DNA of 64,000 bases from Actinomadura rifamycini DSM 43936. Its GTDB lineage: Bacteria > Actinomycetota > Actinomycetes > Streptosporangiales > Streptosporangiaceae. The position numbers were made by a program, and so were the translations under genes. Below are positions 7,060 through 15,112 of this stretch, in pieces. The stretch spans positions 186,001 through 250,000 of the forward strand of contig NZ_AULB01000009.1 in the NCBI RefSeq assembly GCF_000425065.1. Direction: 5' to 3'. How positions within the stretch are numbered: the first letter of the stretch is position 1; every line of letters begins with the position of its first letter. The notes under the pieces were generated by a model. The model did not search any database, was not told the DNA's origin, and saw only the letters and a list, made by a program, of their open reading frames with translations.

Positions 7060-9882
7060 TCACCCGGCCGTGCCCCGGCGCAGTTCGTCCGCGATGCCGA
7101 GCGCCAGGGCGACGCCGTCCTCGGCGTCGGCGCCGCCCTGCCAGGCATCGGTGTACGCCCGGGGCTCCAGGTGCTCGCGCACCCGGTTCCTCGCGCGGGT
7201 GTGGTGGAGGAGGATGGGCTTGAGGCCGGTCAGCGCGGCGCCGGTCACCTGGCGCTGGCGGTGGGCGGCGCCGAGGAGCCGGGCGGCGTGGCGGTGGTGG
7301 CCGAGCGCGCTCATCGTCCACGCGAGCAGCTCGAGGTCCCACGCGGGCCCCCAGCGGTCGTCCATCGAGCTCTGCCGGACGAGCGCGGCGCAGAGCGGGG
7401 CGACCGCGGCGGCGGGGTCGCCGTGCAGGAGCTCGGTGAGGCCGGTGCACCACCGCGCCCAGGTGCGCGCCCACTCGGCTCCGGAGGCGTCGGCTTCGGC
7501 GGCGTAGCGGCGGCAGACGGACGCGGCGGCGCCGCGGCGGCCCAGGAACGCCGCGGCGATCGCCCAGAACATCATGGCCATGTGGGCGTCGCCGGTGCGC
7601 CCCGCGGCGCGGAACCCGTCCCGCGCCCGGGCGAGCCGGTCGATGCACGCCGGGTCGCCGTGCGCCAGCAGCGCGTGGACGCCTTCGACGTAGGCGACCG
7701 GCGGTGCCTGCGCGGCCGCGGGGTCGGCGAGGTACTCGCGCCGGAGCGCCGCGGCCGCCGCCACGTCCCCCTGGAGGGACGCGATGAAGGTCTTCATGAT
7801 CGTCGCTTCGGGGACGCGGTGGCCCGGGCCGCCCGAGAAGCTCTCCAGCCAGTGGCGCGCCTCGCCGAGGGTGCCGCTGAAGAACCAGGAGCGGGTGCGC
7901 GTGAGATCGGCGGCGATCTCCGCGCCGATCCGGGCCCGGTCCGGCCGGGTGAGGCAGAACGCCAGGGCGGCGCGGAAGTTGGGCAGCTCCGTGCGCAGCC
8001 GGTCCAGCCAGCCGGCCTCGCGGGGGCTGCACCAGTCCGCGGCGGCCTCCCTGGCCAGGGCGTGGTAGTGGTCGCTGTGGCGGACGCGGTACGCGACGGC
8101 CCGGCCGTCCGCGCGGAGCCGGTCCAGCCCGTACTGGCGGATGGTCTCGAGCAGCCGGTAGCGGGCGGCGCGGCCGGTCCCGTCGAGGACCACGACGGAC
8201 TTGCGGATGAGGCCGCCGACCAGGTCCAGCATGTCGGCGCCGTCGATGCCGTCGCCCGCGCAGACGGCCTCGGCCGCCTTGAGGTCGAAGCTCCCGGCGA
8301 AGACCGACAGCCGCGTCCACAGCAGCCGTTCGCCGGGCGTGCACAGGTTGTGGCTCAGGTCCATGACGCCGCGGAGCGTCCGCCGGTAGCGGTTCGCCGC
8401 GGGCGCCTGAGGGACCGACAGCAGCCGGAAGCGGTCCTCCAGGCGTTCGAGGATCTCCTCGACGGTGAGGCAGGTCAGGCGGACCGCCGCCAGCTCGATG
8501 GCCAGCGGGATGCCGTCGAGGCGCCGGCACAGTTCGGCGGCCGAGCCGCCGTCGCGCAGGGGGGCGGCGCAGGCCGCGGCCCGGTCGCTCAGCAGCCGGA
8601 CGGCCTCGCACGCGCCCCCGTCGGCGTCGTCGCGGAGCGTCAGGCCGGGGACGAGGAAGACGTGCTCGCCCGGGACGCCGAGCCGCTCGCGGCTGGTGGC
8701 GAGCACCCGCAGGCCCGGCGCCGCGCACAGCAGCCGCTGGACGAGCGGCACGACGGCGTCCATCAGGTGCTCGCAGTTGTCCAGGACGAGCAGCAGGCGC
8801 CGGTCGCGGACGTGGTCGGCCAGGGCGTCCAGCGCGGAGCGCACGGACTGGTCGCGGAGCCCGAGCGCCTCGGCGACGGCGCGCGCCACCAGCGTCGAGT
8901 CGGTGAGCGCGGCGAGGTCCGCCAGCCACACCCCCTCGGGGAAGGACGGCCGCACCTGCTCGGCGGTCCGCAGGGCGAGCCGCGTCTTCCCGACGCCGCC
9001 CACCCCGGTCAGGGTGACCAGGCGCGCCGCCCGCAGCAGGCGCCGCGTCTCGGCCAGCTCCTGCTCCCGGCCGATGAACGACGTCGTCTCGGCGGGCAGG
9101 GCCCCGGCGCCGCCCGGCGGCCGGCGCCGCACCGAGGCGAGCTCCGGCGCCGACGTGAGGATCCGCTGGTGCAGCGTCCGGAGTTCGTCGCCCGGATCGA
9201 TCCCCAGCTCGTCGGCGAGCACCCGGGAGACCGCCCGGTAGCGCTCCAGCGCCTCGCCCTGCCGCCCGCACCGGTAGAGGGCCAGCATCTGCTGCGCCCA
9301 GAAGCGCTCCCGCAGCGGGTGGCGCTCGGTCAGCCGCCGCAGCTCCGGCAGGACCTCGGCGGGACGGCCGCACTGCACGACCGCGTCGATCCAGGCTTCC
9401 TGCGCCGCGAGGCGCTGCTCGCACAGCGCCGGGACGACGTCCTGGAAGCGCTCGGCGGGCAGGTCGGCCAGGGGCTCGCCCCGCCACAGGCCGAGCGCCT
9501 CCCCGAGCAGTGCCGCGGCGCGTTCGGGACTCCCCGCGGACGAGGCGGCGGCCCCCCGCCGGGCGAGGGCCTCGAACCGGCGGGCGTCCACGCCGTCGGG
9601 CGGCACGGCGATCACGTAACCGCGGCGGTCGGTCACGACGACGCCGGGGCCGAGGGTGCGGCGCAGCCGCAGGACGTAGTTCTGGACGGCGTTGCGCGCG
9701 CCCCCCGGCGGGTCCTCGCCCCACAGCCTGCTCACCAGGGCGTCGACCGACACGACCTGCCCGGCGTCGATGAGCAGCGCCGCCAGGAGGGCGCGTTGCT
9801 GGCCGGCGCGGAGCGGCACGCCCACGCCGTCGCGCGTGACCTCGAGGGGCCCCAGGATTCCGAACTCGTACCGGACGCTCAC
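7060..9882 (-). CDS. AfsR/SARP-type regulator (wHTH-BTAD-NB-ARC-helical repeats)
   Basis: The 940-residue protein has an OmpR-like winged helix (residues 1-95), a bacterial transcriptional activation domain (about 100-245), an ATPase with P-loop GVGGVGKT at 293-300 and a Walker-B-like LLLVLDNCEHL, and a long helical C-terminal sensor half. This is the architecture of large pathway regulators of the AfsR class. It is not adjacent to the polyketide genes, so its targets are unknown. I place the start at the GTG at 9882 (VSVRYEFGILGPLEV) because homologous wHTH domains begin there. A TATATT element lies just 9-14 bases upstream of that codon, so the message may be leaderless. Confidence 0.9.
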   Translation of the reverse strand: MSVRYEFGILGPLEVTRDGVGVPLRAGQQRALLAALLIDAGQVVSVDALVSRLWGEDPPGGARNAVQNYVLRLRRTLGPGVVVTDRRGYVIAVPPDGVDARRFEALARRGAAASSAGSPERAAALLGEALGLWRGEPLADLPAERFQDVVPALCEQRLAAQEAWIDAVVQCGRPAEVLPELRRLTERHPLRERFWAQQMLALYRCGRQGEALERYRAVSRVLADELGIDPGDELRTLHQRILTSAPELASVRRRPPGGAGALPAETTSFIGREQELAETRRLLRAARLVTLTGVGGVGKTRLALRTAEQVRPSFPEGVWLADLAALTDSTLVARAVAEALGLRDQSVRSALDALADHVRDRRLLLVLDNCEHLMDAVVPLVQRLLCAAPGLRVLATSRERLGVPGEHVFLVPGLTLRDDADGGACEAVRLLSDRAAACAAPLRDGGSAAELCRRLDGIPLAIELAAVRLTCLTVEEILERLEDRFRLLSVPQAPAANRYRRTLRGVMDLSHNLCTPGERLLWTRLSVFAGSFDLKAAEAVCAGDGIDGADMLDLVGGLIRKSVVVLDGTGRAARYRLLETIRQYGLDRLRADGRAVAYRVRHSDHYHALAREAAADWCSPREAGWLDRLRTELPNFRAALAFCLTRPDRARIGAEIAADLTRTRSWFFSGTLGEARHWLESFSGGPGHRVPEATIMKTFIASLQGDVAAAAALRREYLADPAAAQAPPVAYVEGVHALLAHGDPACIDRLARARDGFRAAGRTGDAHMAMMFWAIAAAFLGRRGAAASVCRRYAAEADASGAEWARTWARWCTGLTELLHGDPAAAVAPLCAALVRQSSMDDRWGPAWDLELLAWTMSALGHHRHAARLLGAAHRQRQVTGAALTGLKPILLHHTRARNRVREHLEPRAYTDAWQGGADAEDGVALALGIADELRRGTAG

Positions 9883-10210
9883 CGTCCCACAATATAACAA
9901 TGTGTGACTAAAGAAGTACTCTCTGTTTCCAGTGAGGTGGTCGATATACGGCAGGACATCACGGCCTCATTCGCTTTCTGTGGGGCGACATCGCCAATGA
10001 CCGGTACGTCGGTTTCCCGGCCGGGGCGGCCCGGCGCCGGTCCGGCCCGCGGTGCCCTGAAAGGCCGGACGCCCCCCCTTTTCCGCCCGCCTCCGCCGTG
10101 CCGCCGTTGGTCCTCCGGGCGGGGGACCTTCGTCCCTGGGGCGCCGCTCCGAAGGGCGGGAGCCTGAGGGGGTCGGTGGAGTACGTGGAACAGCACGCGG
10201 AGGTAGGACC
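9883..10210. other. 328-bp divergent intergenic region with AT-rich promoter half
   Basis: The part nearest the AfsR-type gene (about 9885-9960) is strikingly AT-rich for this genome and carries TATATT on the minus strand at 9891-9896, a possible -10 element immediately before the GTG start. The rest is GC-rich and carries the palindrome GGGACCTTCGTCCC at 10123-10136 upstream of the nitroreductase gene. No convincing reading frame was found: the open frame at 9904-10167 lacks the codon bias of its neighbours. Confidence 0.6.
10123..10136. promoter_or_regulatory. DevR/DosR-type box upstream of the Acg-like gene
   Basis: GGGACCTTCGTCCC, with perfect 5-bp arms, 74 bases upstream of the nitroreductase GTG. 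It fits the core of the mycobacterial DosR motif (GGGNC-N4-GNCCC). The same 14-mer recurs before the PPOX gene, and with one change before narK. Confidence 0.7.
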
Positions 10211-11179
10211 GTGCCTCATCCGTTCGCGACGCACGCCGGTGTCCGGCGGCTGGTCACCGCGGCCATCGCGGCGCCGTCCGTCCACAACACCCAGCCCTGG
10301 CGCTTCCGGGTCGACGGCGCCGCGGTCATGGAACTGCACGCCGACCCGGAGCGCCGGCTGGACGTCATCGACCCGCGCGGCCGCGCGCTGCACGTCAGCT
10401 GCGGGGCCGCGCTGCTCAACCTGCGGCTGGCGATCCGCACGACCGGGCACCGCCCGCAGGTGCGGTACTTCCCGGACGGGACCGGCGGCGCGACGCTGCT
10501 GGCGTCCGTCGGCGCCGTGCCCGCGCCCATGCCCGCCCTGGAGCAGGCCGAGCTGTACGCGCGGATCCCGCGGCGCCGCAGCAACCGGCGCCCGTTCGGC
10601 CGGCGCGCCGTCCCGGCGCCGGTCCGCGGCGAACTGGCGGCGGCGGCGCGGGCCGAGGGCGCGGTGCTGGCCTGGCCCGGCCCGCAGACCACGGCGTACC
10701 TGCTCGGGGTGGTGGCGGCCGCGGACGAGCGGCTGGCCGCCGATGACCGCTACCTCGCCGAACTGCGGCGCTGGACGTCCTTCCGCGCCCGCGGCGACGG
10801 CGTCCCCCGCTACGCGTTCGGGCCGCGGCCGAGCGGGCGCGGCGTGCCCGTGCGGGACTTCGGGGCGGGCGGGACGGAGCCCGGCCGGGACGTCGACGAC
10901 TTCGCCGCCCGCCCGCAGCTCGGCGTCCTGCTCACCGCCGGCGACGGCCCGGCGGACTGGCTGCGGGCCGGGCAGGCCCTGCAGCGGGTGCTGCTGACCG
11001 CCGAGCGGCACGGGGTGGCGGCCTCGCTGCTGACGCAGCCCCTGGACAGGTGCGACGGGACCCGCGCCGGGGCGGGCGGGCACATCCAGGCGATCGTCCG
11101 CTTCGGCTACGGGGCGCCCGTCCCCGGCGCGCCCCGGCGGCCCTACCCGGAGGTCCTGACACGTGTTCGGCCGAGCTGA
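10211..11179 (+). CDS. Acg-like nitroreductase family protein
   Basis: A 322-residue protein with the FMN-site signature AAIAAPSVHNTQPWRFRV near the N terminus (residues 16-33), found in the Acg (Rv2032) branch of the nitroreductase superfamily. A second conserved block (IPRRRSNRRPFGRRAVP, about 117-133) is also typical. In mycobacteria Acg belongs to the DosR dormancy regulon and may sequester flavin; the catalytic role is uncertain. The GTG at 10211 is preceded by GGAGG (10199-10203). A DevR-type box lies 74 bases upstream. The gene stands alone. Confidence 0.9.
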   Translation: MPHPFATHAGVRRLVTAAIAAPSVHNTQPWRFRVDGAAVMELHADPERRLDVIDPRGRALHVSCGAALLNLRLAIRTTGHRPQVRYFPDGTGGATLLASVGAVPAPMPALEQAELYARIPRRRSNRRPFGRRAVPAPVRGELAAAARAEGAVLAWPGPQTTAYLLGVVAAADERLAADDRYLAELRRWTSFRARGDGVPRYAFGPRPSGRGVPVRDFGAGGTEPGRDVDDFAARPQLGVLLTAGDGPADWLRAGQALQRVLLTAERHGVAASLLTQPLDRCDGTRAGAGGHIQAIVRFGYGAPVPGAPRRPYPEVLTRVRPS

Positions 11180-11361
11180 GAGAACCGTACGACCATGGCC
11201 GAAGCGGCATCGCGCCGACCGGAACGCCGAGCATCCTCCAGGGGCACGCGCCCTGGCCGTGTCCGGGGGCCCGTACGCGGAGGACGCCTGGTGCTCCTAC
11301 GTCCCCGGCTCCTTCCCCTTCCATGACGAACTCGCCGCCCTCGGCGCGACCCTCCCCGCAC

Positions 11362-11417
11362 GGTAGAGCCCGCCCGGTAAAGCCGGCACGGTAAAGCCGG
11401 CACGGTGAAGGCGGGAC
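11362..11417 (+). repeat. four tandem 14-bp units abutting a DevR-type box
   Basis: Two exact copies of GGTAAAGCCGGCAC (11376-11389 and 11390-11403) are flanked by a diverged copy on each side (11362-11375, GGTAGAGCCCGCCC; 11404-11417, GGTGAAGGCGGGAC). The array ends 2 bases before the GGGAC palindrome that precedes the PPOX gene. Period and position are read directly; function is unknown. Confidence 0.75.
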
Positions 11418-11419
11418 CT

Positions 11420-11433
11420 GGGACCTTCGTCCC
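11420..11433. promoter_or_regulatory. DevR/DosR-type box upstream of the PPOX gene
   Basis: GGGACCTTCGTCCC, identical over 14 bases to the copy at 10123, lies 35 bases upstream of the PPOX ATG. The spacing allows it to overlap a -35 region, as activators of this family often do. Confidence 0.72.
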
Positions 11434-11468
11434 TAACACCGCCGCCGCCGCTGCGGCAATGTGGGGTC

Positions 11469-11951
11469 ATGCAGGTCGATCAGAGCGGACTGGAGATCCT
11501 GGACGAGGACGAGTGCCGCGACCTCCTCGGACGCGCCGCGATCGGGCGGATCGTCTTCACCCACCGGGCGCTCCCCGCCGTGCAGCCGGTCAACTTCGTC
11601 GTCGCCCGCCGCGACATCGTGATCCGGACGTCGCGGACGTCCCGGCTCGCCACCGCCGCCGCCGACACCGTCGTCGCGTTCGAGATCGACGACGTCGACA
11701 CCGCGGCCCGCACGGGCTGGTCCATGGTCGTCGTCGGCCGCGCCCGGCGCGTCACCGACCCGCGCGAGATCGCCGCGCTGGAGGCGCTGCCCCTGGACAC
11801 CTGGGTGCCGGGCCGGCGCGACGTCTTCATCCGCATCGGATCCGACCTCGTCACCGGCCGCCGCATCGGCGGCACCCGGTCCCCGGACGGCGGACGGCCC
11901 CCGCACCGCCGCGCGCCGGACGGTGAGGGGGCCGCGGAGCGCGCGTCCTAG
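11469..11951 (+). CDS. pyridoxamine 5'-phosphate oxidase (PPOX)-fold flavoprotein
   Basis: A 160-residue split-barrel protein (GRIVFTHRALPAVQPVNFVVARRDIVIRT is spread over the first strands), of the flavin/F420-binding family that includes the mycobacterial DosR-regulon proteins Rv3129 and Rv2003-neighbour types. The likely role is an FMN- or F420-dependent reductase or a flavin binder; the substrate is unknown. It carries the third-strand motif GWSMVVVGRARRV. The last bases overlap the stop codon of the convergent narI gene (shared CTAG). A DevR-type box lies 35 bases upstream, which ties it to the hypoxia island. The C-terminal 25 residues are charged and probably disordered. Confidence 0.88.
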   Translation: MQVDQSGLEILDEDECRDLLGRAAIGRIVFTHRALPAVQPVNFVVARRDIVIRTSRTSRLATAAADTVVAFEIDDVDTAARTGWSMVVVGRARRVTDPREIAALEALPLDTWVPGRRDVFIRIGSDLVTGRRIGGTRSPDGGRPPHRRAPDGEGAAERAS

Positions 11952-12745
11952 GGCGTCCGCTCCCATCCCCGGCGGGGCGGGGCCGCCCCCAGCCGCTCGT
12001 CGCGGCTGCGGTAGACGATGTAGGGGCGGGTGAGGTAGCCGACGGGGGCGGTGAGCATGTGCACCAGGCGGGTGAAAGGCCAGATCGAGAACAGCAGGAG
12101 CGCGCTGAGCGCGTGGAGCTGGAACAGGACCGGGACGCCCGCCATCGGTTCGGCGTCCGGCCGCAGGACGAAGACCGACCGGAACCAGGGGGACACCGTC
12201 TCCCGGTAGTCGTAGCCGCCGCCGACGATGTTCGCCGCGACGGTGGCGGCCAGGCCCAGCACGATCGTCAGCGCGAGGACCGCGTACATGAGCTTGTCGT
12301 TGCGGGTCGTCGCGGAGAACACGGGACCGACCGTGCGCCGCCGGTAGATCAGGATCGCGAGGCCGGACAGGGTGCAGAACCCCGCGACGGTCCCGAGCGC
12401 CACCGCGACGACGTGGTAGGTGTGCTCGCTGATCCCGGCGGCGTCCGTCCACGCGTCGGGGACCAGCAGCCCGCCGACGTGGCCGAGCGCCACCACCAGG
12501 ATGCCGAAGTGGAACAGCGGGCTGCCGATGCGCAGCAACCGCCGCTCGTAGAGCTGCGACGAGCGGGTCGTCCAGCCGAACTTGTCGTAGCGGTACCGCC
12601 ACACGTGCCCGAGGACGAACACCGCGATCGCCACGTACGGCAGGGCGACCCACAGCAGGACGGACCCGACGCCCGCCCGCGCCCCGTCCGGTGCGGCGAG
12701 GGCGGGCGCGGCCGCGGCGGGCGCGAGCGACGCGAGGACGTTCAT
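11948..12745 (-). CDS. narI: respiratory nitrate reductase gamma subunit (cytochrome b)
   Basis: NarI, 265 residues, five predicted transmembrane helices (about 29-49, 72-92, 108-130, 149-170, 204-225). It anchors NarGH to the membrane and passes electrons from menaquinol through two b haems. Histidines suitable as haem ligands occur in helix 2 (PLFHFGILVVALGHVGG) and helix 5 (FQLHALSALLLF...RLVH). The first 25 residues are an extra alanine-rich leader. The start ATG at 12745 overlaps the narJ stop (ATGA). It is the last gene of the nar operon and ends in a shared CTAG with the convergent PPOX gene. Confidence 0.95.
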   Translation of the reverse strand: MNVLASLAPAAAAPALAAPDGARAGVGSVLLWVALPYVAIAVFVLGHVWRYRYDKFGWTTRSSQLYERRLLRIGSPLFHFGILVVALGHVGGLLVPDAWTDAAGISEHTYHVVAVALGTVAGFCTLSGLAILIYRRRTVGPVFSATTRNDKLMYAVLALTIVLGLAATVAANIVGGGYDYRETVSPWFRSVFVLRPDAEPMAGVPVLFQLHALSALLLFSIWPFTRLVHMLTAPVGYLTRPYIVYRSRDERLGAAPPRRGWERTP

Positions 12746-13416
12746 GAGCGAGTCTCCAGAACGGGGTCGGGAAGGAGGACGGGACCCGGTCCGGTCCCGT
12801 ACGGGGCGAGGCCGACCCGCTCCCCGGGCGGGCCCTCGGCCGCGAGCCGCGCGACGGCCTCCCGGAGGTCGCCGGTGAGCGGCGGCAGCGTCGCCGACAC
12901 GGCGTCGAGCACGCCGGTCCACGGCGATTCCGCCTCGGTGAGCGCGAGGCGCAGCAGTTCGAGGCCGGCGCGGTGCTCGAGGAGCAGGCGGCGGCCTCCG
13001 GCGAGGTCGCCGGTGGCGCCGAACTCCAGGACGACCGCGAGGTGGTCCGGCAGCTCCCCGTCCAGCACGAGCCCGGCCGCGTCGTACACCTGCTTGAACC
13101 GGAGCAGGGCCATGCCCCGCTTCCGGGTGTCCCCGCAGGCGTAGTAGGTCAGGTAGGGGCAGGTGCGCTTGCGCTGGTCGAACGTGGTGACGTACTCGGC
13201 GGCGAGCGCCTGCGGCGCGGCCGTCTCGAGATGGCCGAGGACCCGGCCCAGCGGTTCCGCGACGGGCGCGGGCAGTCCGCGGACCAGCCGGCGCAGCACC
13301 GGGAGCCGGTCCAGCATCTCCCCGTCGGGGTAGGCGAGCAGCAGCGACGCCGCCTGCCAGGCCGTCGCCACCTGGGCGTCGTCCAGTTCCGGCTTGCCGG
13401 CCGATCGTGCCTTCAC
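12742..13416 (-). CDS. narJ: nitrate reductase molybdenum cofactor assembly chaperone
   Basis: NarJ, 224 residues, all-helical TorD-like chaperone that holds apo-NarG during insertion of the molybdenum cofactor. The diagnostic block YVTTFDQRKRTCPYLTYYACGDTRKRG is visible at about residues 77-103. It starts with GTG at 13416, overlapping the narH stop (GTGA), and its own stop overlaps narI. Soluble and cytoplasmic; not part of the mature enzyme. Confidence 0.95.
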   Translation of the reverse strand: MKARSAGKPELDDAQVATAWQAASLLLAYPDGEMLDRLPVLRRLVRGLPAPVAEPLGRVLGHLETAAPQALAAEYVTTFDQRKRTCPYLTYYACGDTRKRGMALLRFKQVYDAAGLVLDGELPDHLAVVLEFGATGDLAGGRRLLLEHRAGLELLRLALTEAESPWTGVLDAVSATLPPLTGDLREAVARLAAEGPPGERVGLAPYGTGPGPVLLPDPVLETRS

Positions 13417-15110
13417 GGGGTCGCCTCCGTTCCGCTCTCGTCGTCCTCGCCGGTCGCGCCCTCGCCACGGGGCGGGAAGAGCCCGGCGGGGGCGCCCTTG
13501 CCGTCCCAGTTGAGGAGGTTGACGCGGCTGTGCTTGTCGGCGGGATCGACCGGACTGTCGGCCGTCTGGCGCTGCCGCAGCATGTGGAAGTTCTCGACCG
13601 CGATCGGCGACGCGCCGCCGGACGCCTCCCCGAACGGGCCCGAGCCGCCCATCCCGGGTCCGCCCTCGTAGTCCAGGGCGCATTCGGTGGCGAGTTCCTC
13701 CAGGTCGTGAGCCTGCTCGGCGTGGGCGGGCGGGATCACGTACCGCTCGTCGTACTTGGCGAGGGCCAGCAGCCGGTACATGTCGTACATCGCCTCGCCG
13801 GTCATGCCGACGCCGCGGGGGACGCCCTCGTCGGGGTCGCGGCCGAGGTTGATGTCGCGCATGTAGGCGCGCATGGCGGCCAGGCGGCGCAGGACGGCGT
13901 CGACGGGCGCGGTGTCGCCGGCGGTGAACAGCTCGGCGAGGTACTCGACGGGGATGCGCAGGGCGTCGATGGCGCCGAACAGGTTCCCGGCGTCCTCGGC
14001 GTCGTGGCCGGTGTCGCGGACGACGTCCACGACCGGCGACAGCGGCGGGATGTACCAGACCATCGGCATGGTGCGGTACTCCGGGTGCAGCGGCAGCGCC
14101 ACCTTGTAGGTGTTGATCAGCGCGTACACCGGGGAGCGCCGGGCGGCCTCGATCCAGTCGGCCGGGATCCCGTCGCGCTCGGCGGCCCGGACGACCTCCG
14201 GGTCGCGGGGGTCGAGGAACACGCCGCGCTGCGCCTCGTACAGGTCGGTGTCGTCGGGCGCGGACGCCGCCTCCAGGACGCGGTCGGCGTCGTAGAGCAC
14301 CAGGCCGATGTAGCGCAGCCGTCCGACGCAGGTCTCGGAGCAGACGGTGGGGATGCCGACTTCGGTGCGGGGGAAGCAGAAGGTGCACTTCTCGGCTTTG
14401 CCGGTGCGGTGGTTGAAGTACACCTTCTTGTAGGGGCAGCCCGACACGCACATGCGCCAGCCGCGGCACCGGTCCTGGTCGACCAGCACGATGCCGTCCT
14501 CGGTCCGCTTGTAGATCGCGCCGGACGGGCAGGAGGCGGCGCAGCTCGGGTTGAGGCAGTGCTCGCAGATCCGGGGCAGGTAGAACATGAAGGTCTTGTC
14601 GAACTCCATCTTCACCTTGTCGGAGATCTCGGCCAGGACGACGTCCTCGTGGCCGTGCTCGATGGAGCCGCCGAGATCGTCGTCCCAGTTCGCCGACCAG
14701 GACACCTTCATGTCCTCGCCCGACAGCAGCGACTTGGGGCGGGCCACCGGGGTGTGCTCCTGGAGCGGGGCGGCGGTGAGGGTCTCGTAGTCGTAGGTCC
14801 AGGGCTCGTAGTAGTCGTCGATGCCGGGCAGTTTCGGGTTGGAGAAGATGGTGAGGAGCTTGCGGAGCCTGCCGCCGGCTCTGAGCGCGAGGCGCCCGCG
14901 CTTGTTGAGGGTCCAGCCGCCGCGCCATCTGTCCTGGTCCTCGTAGCGGCGGGGGTAGCCCTGGCCGGGGCGGGTCTCGACGTTGTTGAACCACACGTAC
15001 TCGACCCCGCTGCGGTTGGTCCACGCCTGCTTGCAGGTGACCGAGCAGGTGTGGCATCCGATGCACTTGTCGAGGTTCATCACCATCGACATCTGCGCCA
15101 TCACGCGCAT
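13413..15110 (-). CDS. narH: nitrate reductase beta subunit (iron-sulfur protein)
   Basis: NarH, 565 residues. It carries four cysteine clusters that relay electrons from NarI to NarG: CIGCHTCSVTCKQAW (C16, C19, C22, C26), CEHCLNPSCAASCPSG, CRGWRMCVSGCPYKK and CTFCFPR. Tryptophan in the third motif (CRGW) replaces a cysteine, the known signature of the [3Fe-4S] centre in NarH. ATG at 15110 begins 2 bases after the narG stop. An in-frame ATG 9 bases later is also possible. The C-terminal 50 residues are acidic and specific to this protein. Confidence 0.96.
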   Translation of the reverse strand: MRVMAQMSMVMNLDKCIGCHTCSVTCKQAWTNRSGVEYVWFNNVETRPGQGYPRRYEDQDRWRGGWTLNKRGRLALRAGGRLRKLLTIFSNPKLPGIDDYYEPWTYDYETLTAAPLQEHTPVARPKSLLSGEDMKVSWSANWDDDLGGSIEHGHEDVVLAEISDKVKMEFDKTFMFYLPRICEHCLNPSCAASCPSGAIYKRTEDGIVLVDQDRCRGWRMCVSGCPYKKVYFNHRTGKAEKCTFCFPRTEVGIPTVCSETCVGRLRYIGLVLYDADRVLEAASAPDDTDLYEAQRGVFLDPRDPEVVRAAERDGIPADWIEAARRSPVYALINTYKVALPLHPEYRTMPMVWYIPPLSPVVDVVRDTGHDAEDAGNLFGAIDALRIPVEYLAELFTAGDTAPVDAVLRRLAAMRAYMRDINLGRDPDEGVPRGVGMTGEAMYDMYRLLALAKYDERYVIPPAHAEQAHDLEELATECALDYEGGPGMGGSGPFGEASGGASPIAVENFHMLRQRQTADSPVDPADKHSRVNLLNWDGKGAPAGLFPPRGEGATGEDDESGTEATP

Positions 15111-15112
15111 GG

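Noticed and set aside
9904..10167. Open frame of 87 codons in the promoter region of the AfsR-type gene
   Set aside because: Third-position GC is far below that of neighbouring genes; it covers the AT-rich promoter and the DevR-type box.
11163..11366. Open frame of 67 codons between the nitroreductase and PPOX genes
   Set aside because: It overlaps the nitroreductase end, has no ribosome site and no recognisable family, and ends at the 14-bp repeat array.
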